Assembly: GCA_009760855.2 (NCBI GenBank)
Contig: WPIO01000145.1
Location: 645,001 to 709,000, forward strand
Reading direction: 5' to 3'
Origin: Cristatella mucedo
Taxonomy: Eukaryota > Bryozoa > Phylactolaemata > Cristatellidae
DNA: 64,000 nucleotides
Made by a program: the position numbers and the translations under genes. Positions 12,030-23,999 of the stretch are shown here, piece by piece. The notes beneath the pieces are model-generated. The model did no database searches. It had not been told where the DNA came from and worked only from the letters and a program-made list of their open reading frames with translations. The stretch's first letter is position 1; each line of letters opens with the position of its first letter.

Positions 12030-13240
12030 AAATGTGAAAATGATGTGAACGGACGAAGATCAACTAAAGAACCTCTTAAGTACGGGCTACCTTAGGGCTC
12101 TGTGCTCGGTCAACATCTTTTCACAATTTATACTCCCCCTCTTGTCGATGTGATTGCCAAGCAAAATTTAAGCTTTCACTTCTATGTGGATGACGCTCAG
12201 TTGTACCTTTGCTTTGCTCCCTCCCAGCCTTCGAGCACCTCGAAGTCTCTCAACTCACTTGCTGCATGTATTCATAACATCCGCACATGGATGGCAGCAA
12301 ATTTTCTAAAACTAAACGATGATAAAACTAACTTACTAGTTATGGGCAAACCCAGTGTGATTCACAAATTGGAAAGGCTGACGCTCAAAATTGGCTCTGC
12401 CAGCATATCTCCAGTTGAATCAACTCAAAATCTAGGTGTCATGTTCCAAAGTGACCTCTCGTTAGACGACCACATCAGCTCCACAGTCAAGTCTGCCTAC
12501 TTTTAGCTACATAATATTGCTAAAATTCGGAATTTTTTAGATAAGGATACCACGTCTAAGTTGGTACATGCATTTGTGACATCCCGTCTCGATTTCTGTA
12601 ACTCACTGCTTGCTGGTGTACCGGCCTATGCAATCAGGCGCTTACAGCTGGTGCAAAACTCTGCAGCCAGGCTTGTCTGTCGTGAACATCGCAGTTGCCA
12701 CATCACACCACTTCTCGCCGACCTGCACTGGTTCCCAGTCAAGCAGCATATCGACTTTTAGGTTTTGTCACTTACTTTTAGGTCCTTTTATTCTCTGGCT
12801 CCAGCATACCTATCAGAACTATTCTCCCACCAGGCGAAGAATCGTTCAACCCGCTGCTCTGACTCGAATCGTTTAGCCATACGTCGTGCGAACCACGAAA
12901 CCGTTGGAGACTGTGCCTTTAGTGAGTATGCTCCCAAAGCCTGGAACTCACTACGTACGAAGAACGTCACAACGTCCCCCTGACATGAAGACATTGCAAA
13001 AGAAGCTTAAAACGCACATTTTGTTACAGCATTTGGTGGGTCTTTGAGATTCGTCCTTCGTGTGCATGTATGTACCTGCCTATCTGCAGCTCGGTGTGCT
13101 TGCTGCTTGCGGGTGTTACCACCAAATATTTGGTAAAGCTTTATATGCAGCATCTGTAAAGTTTTTAGAGAGAGACATTCAGTTCTCTGAGGGAGCTATA
13201 CAAATGCATTGTTATCATTATTATTTTTTATTATTATCAC
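12030..13240 (+). mobile_element. LINE-A2, 5'-truncated RT copy, inactive
   Basis: Plus-strand pieces of a reverse transcriptase: palm motif FHFYVDDAQLY (family YADD changed to YVDD), then MAANFLKLNDDKTNLLVMG, LVHAFVTSRLDFCNSLLAG and APKAWNSLR near the C-terminus. In-frame stops at about 12506 and 12761 and a frame change break it. The A2-type 3' UTR ends in the hairpin (13160-13200) and ATT repeats. Confidence 0.9.
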
Positions 13241-13531
13241 ACTAGCAAGGTATACTCAGCCGAAGCTTGAGAAAGAATGCAAAAGGCTTGACTGAATTTC
13301 CATCGGCTGACACCAATGAGGGCAACGTCTATAAAACCTTGTCGAATCATCGTTGCACAATCTTGAAAAGCTGGTACTAACCGTTAACACTCTCGTTACC
13401 CGCTTCTCGGTTAGAACTTTAACTAGTGATCCCAGTAGCGATCTAGAAAAAAACTTCAATTACACGCCTATCGGGCACCTGTTTTACTCCTAGTCTATGG
13501 AGACTAATTTCCCTCCAGACCTTATATGCGT

Positions 13532-14622
13532 AGCTATTCTGTGCGGCACTCCGACAAAAAAGCCGCTGACAAAGAAGCCGTAAAAAAAGCCGCTGACGAT
13601 ATACCTAAAAATGATGGAGACAAAAAATAGCCCGACAAAATACGCCAAGAGAAATTAAAAGCATATCGCTGCGAATCTGTTATATTTCCGTTAACTGTAA
13701 CATGAAATGAAAAACCATTTAAATTTTTTTTAAGCGAGTTAAAAAGTGAAAATCCATCAAACATTTTATTCTAAATAATTATAAATATTTTGAGCCCCGA
13801 CTTAAAAGTCGGAGAAACAAACTCGGCAGCGGTCACGCACACAAGAGTGAATATAAAAATTTATCCAAGAGAACTTTCAAAATTCGTGCGAGGGCTGTGT
13901 AGATTTGACAACGTCGCAAACAGTAGGGAGGAAGCGAGGATTGACAGCGTCAGATTATGTCATTGTAAAGCGTATCTCATGCCATCCTCAACTTATAAAA
14001 ATTCGACTTTTGACACATTTTTTTCGGTCAGTATCTATTTCGTAAGTTCGGGCTGACTTTAAATCAAGATTGATTTCTTAACTAATTGATCTATTAGTAA
14101 CTAATTGATCTAATACATATTTGTTCTTATTTATTTGTTTTTTCCGCTTGCTGCCAAATTATTTTCATTCTTTCGTGGTACCGCGCCTTTCAGCAGACCA
14201 TAGATTGCCATCACTCATCTGCATTCAAACTCATCGTGCAATTTTGTAAGGAGATAGAGTAGAGATCGGTGCCGCACATTTCCAAACGGGGAACCGACAA
14301 CCAGAAGCATCGAAGGTGAAAGCGTGCAATAACGTGCTTTGCCCCAACGTATGGTAGAATTGAGTGTCTTGAGTACCCCCATAGAATCGCATACAATTTT
14401 ACAATATAAATTGCGATTTGATTAACAGCAAAATATATCGATCTTACATTATGGTTAAATTTTTTGACGCAATTCATAGTAAAGTTTTAATCAAGAAAAA
14501 AGTTCTTTACAAATTCAATATTTTTATTGTTTATTTATTAAATATTCATCATATATCAGTTATTTTTGCATTTTGTACGCAGGCTATTTTGTCGGGTCGT
14601 CATTCTGTGCAGCATAGATATG
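13532..14622. other. Possible relic DNA transposon with inverted ends
   Basis: CCCGACAAAATA near 13631 occurs inverted near 14588, and ATTCTGTGC-GCA occurs directly repeated outside them (13534 and 14602). The interior is AT-rich with no coding frame. Weak evidence. Confidence 0.25.
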
Positions 14623-14639
14623 CTGCTGTCATGCAGAAT

Positions 14640-15195
14640 TAACAATACAATTACGCCCTTAGCCTCAGGTCTTGTCCCTGTACCTTTCAAAAAGGCTGAT
14701 TTTAGGCCATCATTCAAAAAGGTGTGACGAGACTAGTAGAACTTGAGCTGCTTTCGCCCTGATTTCCTGCTGCCGTTTCTATCAAAAGCACTGGAACGAG
14801 TGGCTGCAGACCAGCAAAACTCTCATGTCAAAACTTGAAATACTTGAAAGTAAGCTTCAGTCAGGTTTTGGAACTAATGACTCCAAAGAGTCAGCGTTGC
14901 TTCAGGTATATAGCGATCTTCTCAAGTATGCATACTTAGGTAAAGTCTCTCTGCTTGTTTTTCTTATTTTTTCCGTAGCGTTTGATACTATTAATCGCTA
15001 AGTAGTTAGTTCTCGAGAGCACCTCTCATCTTGCCTGGGAATAACTGGCACTACACTCCAATAGCTTACGTCCTGTCTCACTGTGAGACTCCAGAACATT
15101 TATTTCAACGGGCTACGATCATCCGTTGATCAGGCAAGAACACTTGCCGCCTACAGTAAGTAAAACTCCAGTTTCATATGGCGTTGTCATGAAGC
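14640..15195 (+). mobile_element. LINE-A RT relic
   Basis: Collinear with 49300-49810: VPFKKADF-like block, LSKALERV, and a stretch matching LLVVLDLLAAFDTIDHQVLL but riddled with stops. No 3' end present. Confidence 0.7.
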
Positions 15196-15298
15196 CTCTG
15201 TTTAGAATGTAGTCAGCTTGTATTAAAATGGGAGGTAACAGTGGTCTGCTTCGTCTTTTGAGGTCCAGCCGCAGAGGTCTACTAGATACCAAGGGTCT

Positions 15299-15302
<4 letters not shown>

Positions 15303-15347
<45 letters not shown>
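15303..15347. repeat. (TA)n microsatellite
   Basis: About 22 TA units at the 3' edge of a SINE2 fragment, the same arrangement as at 10.7 kb. Confidence 0.95.
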
Positions 15348-15350
<3 letters not shown>

Positions 15351-15402
15351 CATTTGTATAGCGTCCTAAGAGAACATAATCTCTATTCAGGCGCTTCTCG
15401 TA
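15348..15402 (-). mobile_element. SINE2 3' fragment
   Basis: Only the terminal hairpin region (AGCGTCCTAAGAGAACATAA and its pair) remains. Confidence 0.75.
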
Positions 15403-15737
15403 TTGAATCAGCTTGTTGGCTCCCGGCGTGGCCAAGGACTCTTTGCAGGTGACAGTGGGTAACAATGCTCATTTCCAGGTAGACGCTCGAATAAATTCGG
15501 TTATTATCCGTTTAAACGCCCATGTGAACTTTATTCGAATCGCGAAAACTAGCCATAAAACCAGAAGAACTTAATTGTCTCGGATTATGAATTTTGACAG
15601 CCACGATGATGCCTTCATGACTCTGCTAGCCCAACGACAAAAATACTCAATAAGTGAGAAAATCACATCATGGTACATCAAAACTTAAGAAATTGAAGTA
15701 TGCTTGTGTGAGTATTTAATGTCACATCACTCAGGAG

Positions 15738-18700
15738 TCAGCCATTTTGCAGACAGGACATTTCGATCCTTTCAGTTCGATTGAACCACCGGTTGCAACC
15801 ATCACACACCGTGTCGATGGGAGGAAACTCGACAAGTTGGTCTCCGAGCACAGCAGGTATGATTCTCATTGGAAGAAAGGGGTTGTTCTCGTACTTGCCG
15901 AACAGCCTATGAGGCAGTGCTCGATTACATTCGGCGTAGTTCTTGGACGCTTCAGCCCAGCGCGTCGTCGTTCTAGGTTTATTGCCACGAGGTATACAGC
16001 TTTCAAAGTAGTTGTAGAGATCCAAAAAGTGTAGAACGTCATTAGCACAGTATTCCAACAATCGTCCTTGAAGGGGTCGCTTTCTCCACAAAGCACAATC
16101 TTCTGCAAAATCAACCCGCTACAGTTTATGCAGCATCGCTAGAGCAGTGTAACAGCAATCGTCCGCGAATTGCTGCTTTCAGCGTGAAGCAGGATCGGCG
16201 GAAAAATCAACTTGTTCACAAGCGCTTAGTGGAAAATTTCAGAAAAAGAAAATGTCACTGTCAGTTACACACTACGACACAACCATGTCTTAAAAGCAGC
16301 GAGGTAACGAGCACAGTATTAAATGGTGGGCTATTACGACCCTGGGCTATCGACTGCTACAGAAGTCAGCCGCCAACGCCTAAGCAAGACATTTCCCCAG
16401 AATTCAATCAATTTCGCGAGACGGAGAACTCTACGCACTGTTATATTTGGACCGTTAGGGAAAAATCAGGTGCTACTTGATGACTGATAAGTATCTAAGT
16501 GTATCCACCCAGAGGAGGTTATATTAAAAATGCCGCCACCAGCACGCAGAGCCAGCACAATTCGTCCTCGGCCATGAATAAGTCACAACCATGTCTTCTT
16601 AGTTGTCTCTCTCTCTCCCTCTCTTTCTCTCTCTTTCTCTGGTAGCCAGCAATTCTGCTAAAAGCCCACGCGTTAGTAGCCATTAGTTAGTGTGTTACCC
16701 TGCAATAGCAGCCGGTGATTCCGGTGCGACCGCTGCTCGGTATTTCTGTTGGAAGGATGAACATCGAATGAGGCTTTTGCCGGCGCTCTGGTCAGCAGTC
16801 AGTCCACTCAGTTTTTCATCTGCGGATCGCCGTGATGGTAGTACTGTGGCATTCTCAGTCACTCAGCCGTGGCCGTAAGGCCATAAAGCTAAGCAGCACG
16901 ATCATAGCCACATACAAAAGCACACTGCCACGCAATGGCCACACGGACAGCCATATTTACTGCAGTCATGTAGTCACAGCCATTTGCACGGACACCCATG
17001 CCAAGACCCTGAGCTATTCTACTCTATTTCTTAGCCTTTCTTGGTTTGGGCCTTGTTCACGGAACTTAATGTTCGAAATGTTTAAGAACACAATGTACGT
17101 TAAATTGCGGGTGCAACAAATCAGCACAATCCACTACCAAAATCGACCAAAATTAAGGGAAAATCAACCGGAAACATGATTCGCAAAGCTCGAATTTCGA
17201 GTGAATATTTTAATACACCGTACCTATAAAATGTTCTGCGATTTCGCTCTCGCGTCGTAATGCAAAGATCCTGACCGCTACCACAATCTGCTACAATCCA
17301 CTTAAACACACCATAAAGTCGCATGAATTTGGCTTCGCGTAGTTCCAATTAAACTATCAAATTAGAATTAAAATTCCACATTAAAATACAAAATTTAGCG
17401 CTATTGGGCATAGGCATTCTCATGAAATCTACTTTAATCGACTGCATCTACCAGAGCCAGTGCCGAATCCACCGCTATTGGCACTGCAATAGCAGCAGTC
17501 GATTGCACGAGAAGACTCAACAGCAATGGCGTGAAATTTTACGGGTACACTAGAACAATTGCTTTAGTTTAAGGGTAAATTTAGAGCAAATAATAATATC
17601 CCTCCAACAATCAAATAATTGCTCAGATTAACTTTCAAAAGAAAAACATGCTAGAAACAGGATCCGATGTTTCTAAGATTTCTACTTAAAAGTAACGTAC
17701 TTAAATCACGTGTAGGCAAAACATTTTCAACTCAGGAGTACTCTAGAGCAACATAACTTTATATAATTTTTTCCCGATCTCTGCGTCATTTATTAATATT
17801 ACTTGTATCCCCACGTTTTGAACCTTGGTATATCGAGGTACATGTTTGCAGCTTGTTGATGTACATTCTTGTGAATTTTAAACAGCTTCATATACAATAT
17901 ATCTTCGTACCTTGTAAATTCCAAAACTAGGCTAATGCTCCACAGATCGACGCGAAGTTTTCAATGCGAGTTCATTTCTGCTTGTACATCATGCAGTAGT
18001 TCGTTTCTAATTTCGGAAGGATAACTTGCTATACATGTCCATGATTGCAGAATATCATATTTAAGGACGTGTGACGACTTATATAGCAACAGCCATCCTA
18101 CTGACGATCCGATAAAATGCCGTGGAACTGACGGGTGCAGAAATTTCCGGGGCATAAAATACACGCGTAGAAATATAATGATTTGACATGTCAGAAACGG
18201 GTGAGCAATTAAACAATGAAAGGTGGCGAAACTGAAATGACGTTGATTTCTAATTGCCATTCCTGGTTATAAATTCCGTTCCTTATTCTTTACTAAATAT
18301 TTTACTGTGCATTTTTCTGAAAATTTTTATGCCACCACATTCTTGGCTGCACCAGCCAACAGAAAGCCAAGAGAGTACGGGTAGAAATTAATAATAATAA
18401 TAATAATAAATTTGCATAGCGCCCCGAGAGACCCGAATCTCTTTCTAGGCACTTTACAGACGCTGCATAGAAAGCATTAAAAAAAATGATTGGTGGTGAC
18501 CTACGCAAGCAGGAGGCACAGTATAAGCAGGTAAATGAACACAAAAGACGAATCACAAAGACCCATCAAATGCTGCGATCAACTGGTGCGCTTGATCTGA
18601 TGGCCATCTTCTTCGAATGCACTTTCAGCCTATCGACTGCAGCACAAGTAGATTCGCTATGATAAATGTGTCCCCCGCGGCTGGCCGCTGACTGGATTAT

Positions 18701-20564
18701 TTGGGGCACTGGTGGAAATGACCATTTAGGAGCCGGTTCAGTCGAAGGCGTTACTATAACTAACAAAAGTATCAAACTGAGCTTCGCTGACCCAGTGGTT
18801 AAGGCTCTCACTCCGACAAAGGTCAAGGTGAATGTATGCGATGGCCGAGGGCCTGGGCTCGAGCCCCGAGGTAGATATATTAAACGCCTGAATAGAGATT
18901 AAGCTCTCTTAGGGCGCTATACAAATGAATTATATTTTTTATCCCAGTAAGCGGTGTCGAAGGTTGTATCAAATGTCGCGAGAACTCAATCGAAATTAAA
19001 CATGAGGCTCCCGGTTAAAGGAGAGGTCCTAGTTGACGACAACGACGATGGCGTAGCAAAGGCGACCGTACCTACGGTCACTTTTGCTTCGCTGTAACGC
19101 CGCTGGATGACTGCACTTACAACAATACCGCAGCATCAATAGTGGAGCCAACAAATGAGACTGCAGCTGTTCAAGTAGAGGCTATTCTTTTTAGGCACCA
19201 GTGTATATGTACAGCCGCTCTGAATGTCAAGCGAAATTCTAGCACGACAGTGTATGAATCTCTGTGCAGCCGCTCGGCAAGATCGCCGGTGTATGGCCGC
19301 AAAATGTTTGTCGCTGACTGTAGCCTATTCAAGGACTACCTTGCGGAGTCCGATCGAAGAAGATCGCACGAGAGGCTAAAGACGATCTGCAAAGTTTTGA
19401 AAGTCCGGAAAGGTAAAAAGACAGAGACATTCTTGGAGAGTGCATTGCTGCTGTAGCAGACACTGTACGTGCTTGCAACCGCGGCTGGTGTCCAACGAGC
19501 GTAGCTTCTTCGAGCTTGTTCTATGCTCTCCATAAAGTACAACTCGACGATAAAATTGACTCGGCGAGATCGGGGGGGGGGGCGGGGGGACACGCGTTGT
19601 ATCTTTTCAGGCTGAGCTCCTGCTCCATTCCTACCTGGCGCTACATTATTACATTATTCTATTCTATTCTATTATATTATTATATATTATATTGTTATTA
19701 TTATATATTATATATTATTATAGATACATACATTATTCTATCATATAGAATATTATTATTATTATTATATTATTATTATTATTATGTTGTATTATATTTT
19801 ATTATTCTATCATACATTATTACATTGTTATTATTATTCATTATTCATATTATTATTATTAAATTATTCTGAAACCAAGAGTGGCCGCCGATATTATGTA
19901 AACCTCGAAACTAGGCTAGGCATTTGAACGGTTCAGGACATAAACATCTCTCGAGCCGGCGCGAGGAGGAGGAGACGAACTAAACTGTGCCGATGAGGTA
20001 CTACAAAAACGAATCAACTTGGCGACACGCTCATTACGCCATCTGTTTTGGTGGGCTCACAATATTGCTGAGTGGGGGATTCTTACCTGTGAATAGAACC
20101 TTCACCTCCTCTTTGAGCTTCGCACCCGCGTAACCACCGACGTGCTTAGTCAACGCTTTGCCGAGCCCCATGACGAGCCGATTTGAGTTCAGCCTGATGA
20201 TGTATCCCAGCAGCTGGAGGTCCCTGACACCATCGAGGCGCACACCGTATTGATGCTGCAGTGCGTCGGCGTCGTTTCGGCAGTCGTACATGAGCTTCAA
20301 GACGTCCTGCCTCTCCAGCAGCTCCCTCAAGCCGTTGTCAAATAGCCAGCTGCCCAGCGTGACGACGTCGAATAGGTACACCGCGTTGCCGCCGGCGGCC
20401 GGGGGTGGCAGAAAGCGGCGAATCTGTACGATGCACAGCTCCCCTCTGCGAGACAGGTCGACCCCCTCGCAATCCAGGCCGATCATAGTGCTCGCTCGAA
20501 GCTCTTTAATGGCCTCGGCGGCTTGTTCTCGATCGTCGACGAGTACGTAGCTTCGAGAAGCCAT
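15738..20564 (-). CDS. DEDDy 3'-5' exonuclease, EXD1/Egalitarian-like, copy 1 (C-terminus frameshifted)
   Basis: Two exons on the minus strand: 20087-20564 (478 nt, donor GTAAGA) and 15738-16102 (acceptor after TTTTGCAG), joined in phase 1 to give 280 residues. The exonuclease motifs are intact: motif I GLDCEGV (D31, E33), motif [12 protein letters not shown] (D98) and motif III EYCANDV (Y177, D181). This is a DEDDy nuclease, closest by eye to EXD1/Egalitarian proteins, which act in RNA pathways and are not always catalytic. The tail carries C259, C262 and C276, but a 5-nt deletion relative to copy 2, just after the ACTGAA shared by both copies, shifts the frame so that N replaces the fourth cysteine. 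The shifted-out frame still reads KCPVCK. ATTAAA at 15715-15720 is a possible poly(A) signal. The intron holds R1, a LINE-A end and a SINE2. It may be active as a nuclease with an altered tail. Confidence 0.8.
17680..18240 (+). repeat. R1, unclassified dispersed repeat (copy in exonuclease intron)
   Basis: Aligns with the reverse complement of 3700-4090. Absent from the matching intron of exonuclease copy 2, so inserted or lost after the duplication. Confidence 0.6.
18388..18575 (-). mobile_element. LINE-A2 3' end
   Basis: TAA tail, hairpin (AGCGCCCCGAGAGACCCGAA and pair) and A2-type 3' UTR. 5'-truncated. Confidence 0.85.
18786..18945 (+). mobile_element. SINE2 with internal insertion
   Basis: CCAGTGGTTAAGGCTCTCAC head, box B GGGCTCGAGCCCCG, hairpin and ATGAATTATAT tail. 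Confidence 0.88.
19646..19872. repeat. ATT/TATTC-rich low-complexity tract
   Basis: Degenerate repeats of TTATTATTA and TTCTA. No LINE hairpin found next to it. Confidence 0.9.
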
Positions 20565-20899
20565 CTCCTGTCTCCTGCCAACGTGCCCTCAAACCGCACG
20601 ATGCGAAAGCTTCGGGTAAGAATGGCAGGTGCGACGGAAGCGCAGACGGAGTAGATCGAGCCAGAACGACCTCTGACCCCGATCGGTACGATACCGATTA
20701 GAGCAACCCGGAAGCCTCGCTTAGTTCATAGCCTCAACTCCCCCTGCTAAATCACTAACTGACTACTTATGTTTGCTCTCCTGCGGCGTTTGGTTGGGTC
20801 GGTTTCAGGACTCCGATGCAAATCCAACTTTCAGTGTATTACTCAGTCGGAGCTAGGAATGCTGCTGGTGACTTCTAAAGTTGATTTATATCCTACTTA

Positions 20900-21225
20900 T
20901 GACTGGATTCAGTGGGTCCATGTGATTCGTCCTTTGCATGCCTATTCGTGCTGATACTTGCATGCTGCCACTAACCACACTTGCATGGTGACCCTGTGCA
21001 TGTAACCCCTACCATATTATTCGTGTTGTTTATCAAGCACGATACCACTCACCATTCGACAGTGTTTCCATTGCAGCAAATGAAAAGCGCCTAGAAAGAG
21101 ACCAAAGAAGACCGCCTAGAAAGAGACCTTTGACCAAAAGCTTTCTATACCGCGGGTGTTAAGTGCCTAGACAGGGATTCAGTTCTCTGAGAGTGCTACG
21201 CAAATGTCTTATTGTTATTATTATA
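20900..21225 (+). mobile_element. LINE-A1 3' end with partially repeated hairpin
   Basis: A1-type 3' UTR (CTGCCACTAACCACACTTGC) leads into GCGCCTAGAAAGAGACC. A second GCCTAGAAAGAGACC and then a third, complete hairpin (21167-21206) follow before the ATT tail. Likely a tandem slip or a LINE-A end inserted in another. Confidence 0.75.
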
Positions 21226-21529
21226 AGGTCCGTGCGTTTGTCTCCGCGTTTTCGATGATTGTGGGGATAGCACTAAACTGGACGCGCAGCAAAATTGTGT
21301 GCTTGTGAAAAAAGCTCAGCCAAATCCCTTATAAGTGCTTGGTATCTCGGTCCAGCTCTCGCCAACGAGCTCGTGAGCCATAGGCAACGGTAAGCTGAGT
21401 CGCGCCGGAAATGTTGCGTCCCAGGCGACCTGCGTATTTTGCGTTTCTTGCAATGAACAGAGAGTCAGCAGTTGGCTACACCACTTTAAAAGAGGCGGAA
21501 TATGCCTTCGAAACCAAGCGTTCGGCGTT

Positions 21530-21885
21530 ACAGCATCTGCTTACTTTGTGTTAATTGTTCTTTATATGCATGTGAATGTGGAAATTTCGCCTACTATCGC
21601 TTATCAGTCAACATTCTTCCAGTCAAGCATATAGAAAGCGTTTGGTCAAAGACTTCGTTGTCTTTAGGCCCTATACAAATGTCTAATTATACGTATTTAT
21701 GCTTGTGACAGAGTACTCGAACGTTTATCCATAGGATTCAGCCTACAGGTTCAGCAATGACAGAAACCTCACCGGCTGCTTTAGGTCACGTGACACAACA
21801 TTAGCACGAATACCGTCTGTTCTTTCGAGCCGCATCGCCGAAGCGAGACTCGCAGAATGACAGAAAGCCCGACCGACAGATAGAA
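21530..21885. repeat. Local repeat block, also at 22780-23005 and 34480-35010
   Basis: TTCTTTATATGCATGTGAAT, CATATAG and TTCTTTCGAGCCGCA-C landmarks recur in the same order in the two other blocks, so unit 1 holds this block twice. No coding sense. Confidence 0.6.
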
Positions 21886-22053
21886 ATAAAATAAATGCAT
21901 ACTAGCTGATTTAACAGCCTCTTTTTATAGCGACAGAAGAGCCTTTACAGCTATCACCGCCGCTTCCAGTGGCAATAAAGGATCGCCCACAGCAGGACTC
22001 GAACCCACGACTTCGTGACCAACGTCACGAAAAGCCACCTGCGGCTCACCATG
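21885..22053 (-). mobile_element. SINE1
   Basis: AGCTGATTTAACAGCCTCTT on the plus strand is the reversed tail. Box B GGGTTCGAGTCC on the minus strand. Confidence 0.88.
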
Positions 22054-22555
22054 TGTATCCAGGAAAGATGGAGAGAACCAGGATACAACACGCATTGCAT
22101 TAGGAGCCATCAATAATGGCACCAAATTTCTAGTTTCAACATTCTGATACCATTCAGCCCATCGCAGAACAACGAATTAGCTACAATCTTTTCTAATGTC
22201 AAGACCGCTAGTGCCAGAAGCTTTTGCTCCGTGCGCCATGGACCGTGGAGCCAGCTTCCACAATTCGTACCCAAAGACTGGCCTTCCTTCTTTCCGGTGA
22301 CCAACCGTAGGCATTTCTTTCCCAGCCTTCAAAAACTGTTACTTCTAGGCTTCTGTACTTCTTTCACTGCTCTCTAGACTCTGGTATGCTTCTAATTTCT
22401 CTTTATCTCACGAGATGCTGTCTTCTAGTAATGCTCTATACTGATTAGACGAGGACTGGAGAATGAACACTTCCTGTAGGGACAGGGCACCCGATTACTA
22501 TTCTTCTGGAGCCCAGGACTCGCTGCCGACCGACAGCAAGACACCCTCAGACTTG

Positions 22556-22725
22556 ATAATAATGTTAATAATAGTATTAGGTGATTAAACAGCCTCATTT
22601 GCATCGCAACAGAAGGACCTTATCGGCTATCACCGCCGCCTGAAGTTGGTAATAAAGAATCATCCAATCAGCGGATTCGAAGCCAGGACCTGAAGGAGAC
22701 GAAGAGAGAGAGAGATCGCAGCCTG
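22556..22725 (-). mobile_element. SINE1 variant (different head), diverged
   Basis: SINE1 tail and body, but the head region does not match other SINE1 copies. It occupies the same position in unit 1 as 34247-34425 in unit 2. Confidence 0.75.
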
Positions 22726-23999
22726 ACGTTCTGTATCGAGTGAAGCCCGCCCGTTCCTAACAGCACCTGCTCACGTCGCATTAATCGTCCTTTATGCGCT
22801 TGTGAATTCTGAAATTGAGCATGCCATCGCTAAGCAGTTTACAGTCTTCCTTTCGAGATCTCACCCACCGCCAATTCTAAGGCCTCGTGGCACAGTCGGA
22901 GCACGAAGGCCATTTGTTCTTTCGAGCCGCAACTGCCAGACAGAGAGCAGTTATGGAATGACAGAGAAAGACTGGCAGTCAGAAAAAAAGACTGACAGAC
23001 AGAGAAAGAAAGAGAAAGAAAGAGACACACAGACCAATGATACAGTATGATGTTGCTTTGTGGAGCCATTTGCAATCACACTTAACATAGTGCCACGCAG
23101 CCAAGCGAGGACGCTCATTGTGGCGTTCAAAAAAATCTCAAGAATCACCCGGGTGCTTTTATTAGCACTCTGCACTAACCAAATAGGATGGGCACAGCCT
23201 TTTCATCGGTCCCATGTTCTGTGAGCTGAATGAGCAAGTCCACACTGGTGCCGCGCCGCCAATGTCATCCGATGTCTTCCCTCCGCCACCCGACACGTCG
23301 GACTATCAACCTCTACTACCTCAACTTACTTCTTGCCGATTTAAACGAACGTAACAACAATTTTAATTTCAAATTGACAGTCGCTAGACGATCCTTTCAA
23401 AGCTTTTCAATGTTACAATATTTTCTAGTGCTTCAACTATCGTTGTCGAAGTTTTGAAAAATTTTCTTGCCATGAACGTGTGGTAGATGGACAAACGTAG
23501 CCTGCGGGTTGAATGCATCTGCTTACTTTGTTTATGAAATAGATGTAGCATCAGTCAGTAAAATAATAAATTAGAATGAAGCAAAATACTTTAAAAATAA
23601 ATAGCGTTAAGTGGAATTTCTTTTTAAAATTATTCAACATGTCTCCATAATGATATTTTGCCATTGCATTTCTTACTTTACCCCAAAAAGCTGTTCACAG
23701 CTTAGTTAATTCGTAACTAACTTAACTACTATTCTAATTTCTTATTCCGATATAACCAGGTCTCTCAGAACAATAAATTAGCTACCATTTTTATCACAGT
23801 CGAGACTGTGTGAAAGAAGTGATAGAAGTCTTTGCTTCACACTTATAGCTATTAATTCTACGTTATTGACTTCCTTAACTGTTCTATCGCCTCTTATATG
23901 CTTCTAATGTACGTTTGTCTCCTATGATGCAGTCTTTTAGCAAGCCCGTGCACACTGAAAAGCCATCCGAGATTTAAGTTCGGCAGCACTAACTCTTTA

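Noticed and set aside
20290-20550. 86-codon plus-strand frames shared by both duplicons (20290-20550 and 33114-33374)
   Set aside because: They are antisense shadows of the conserved exonuclease exon 1, kept alike by the near-identical tract.
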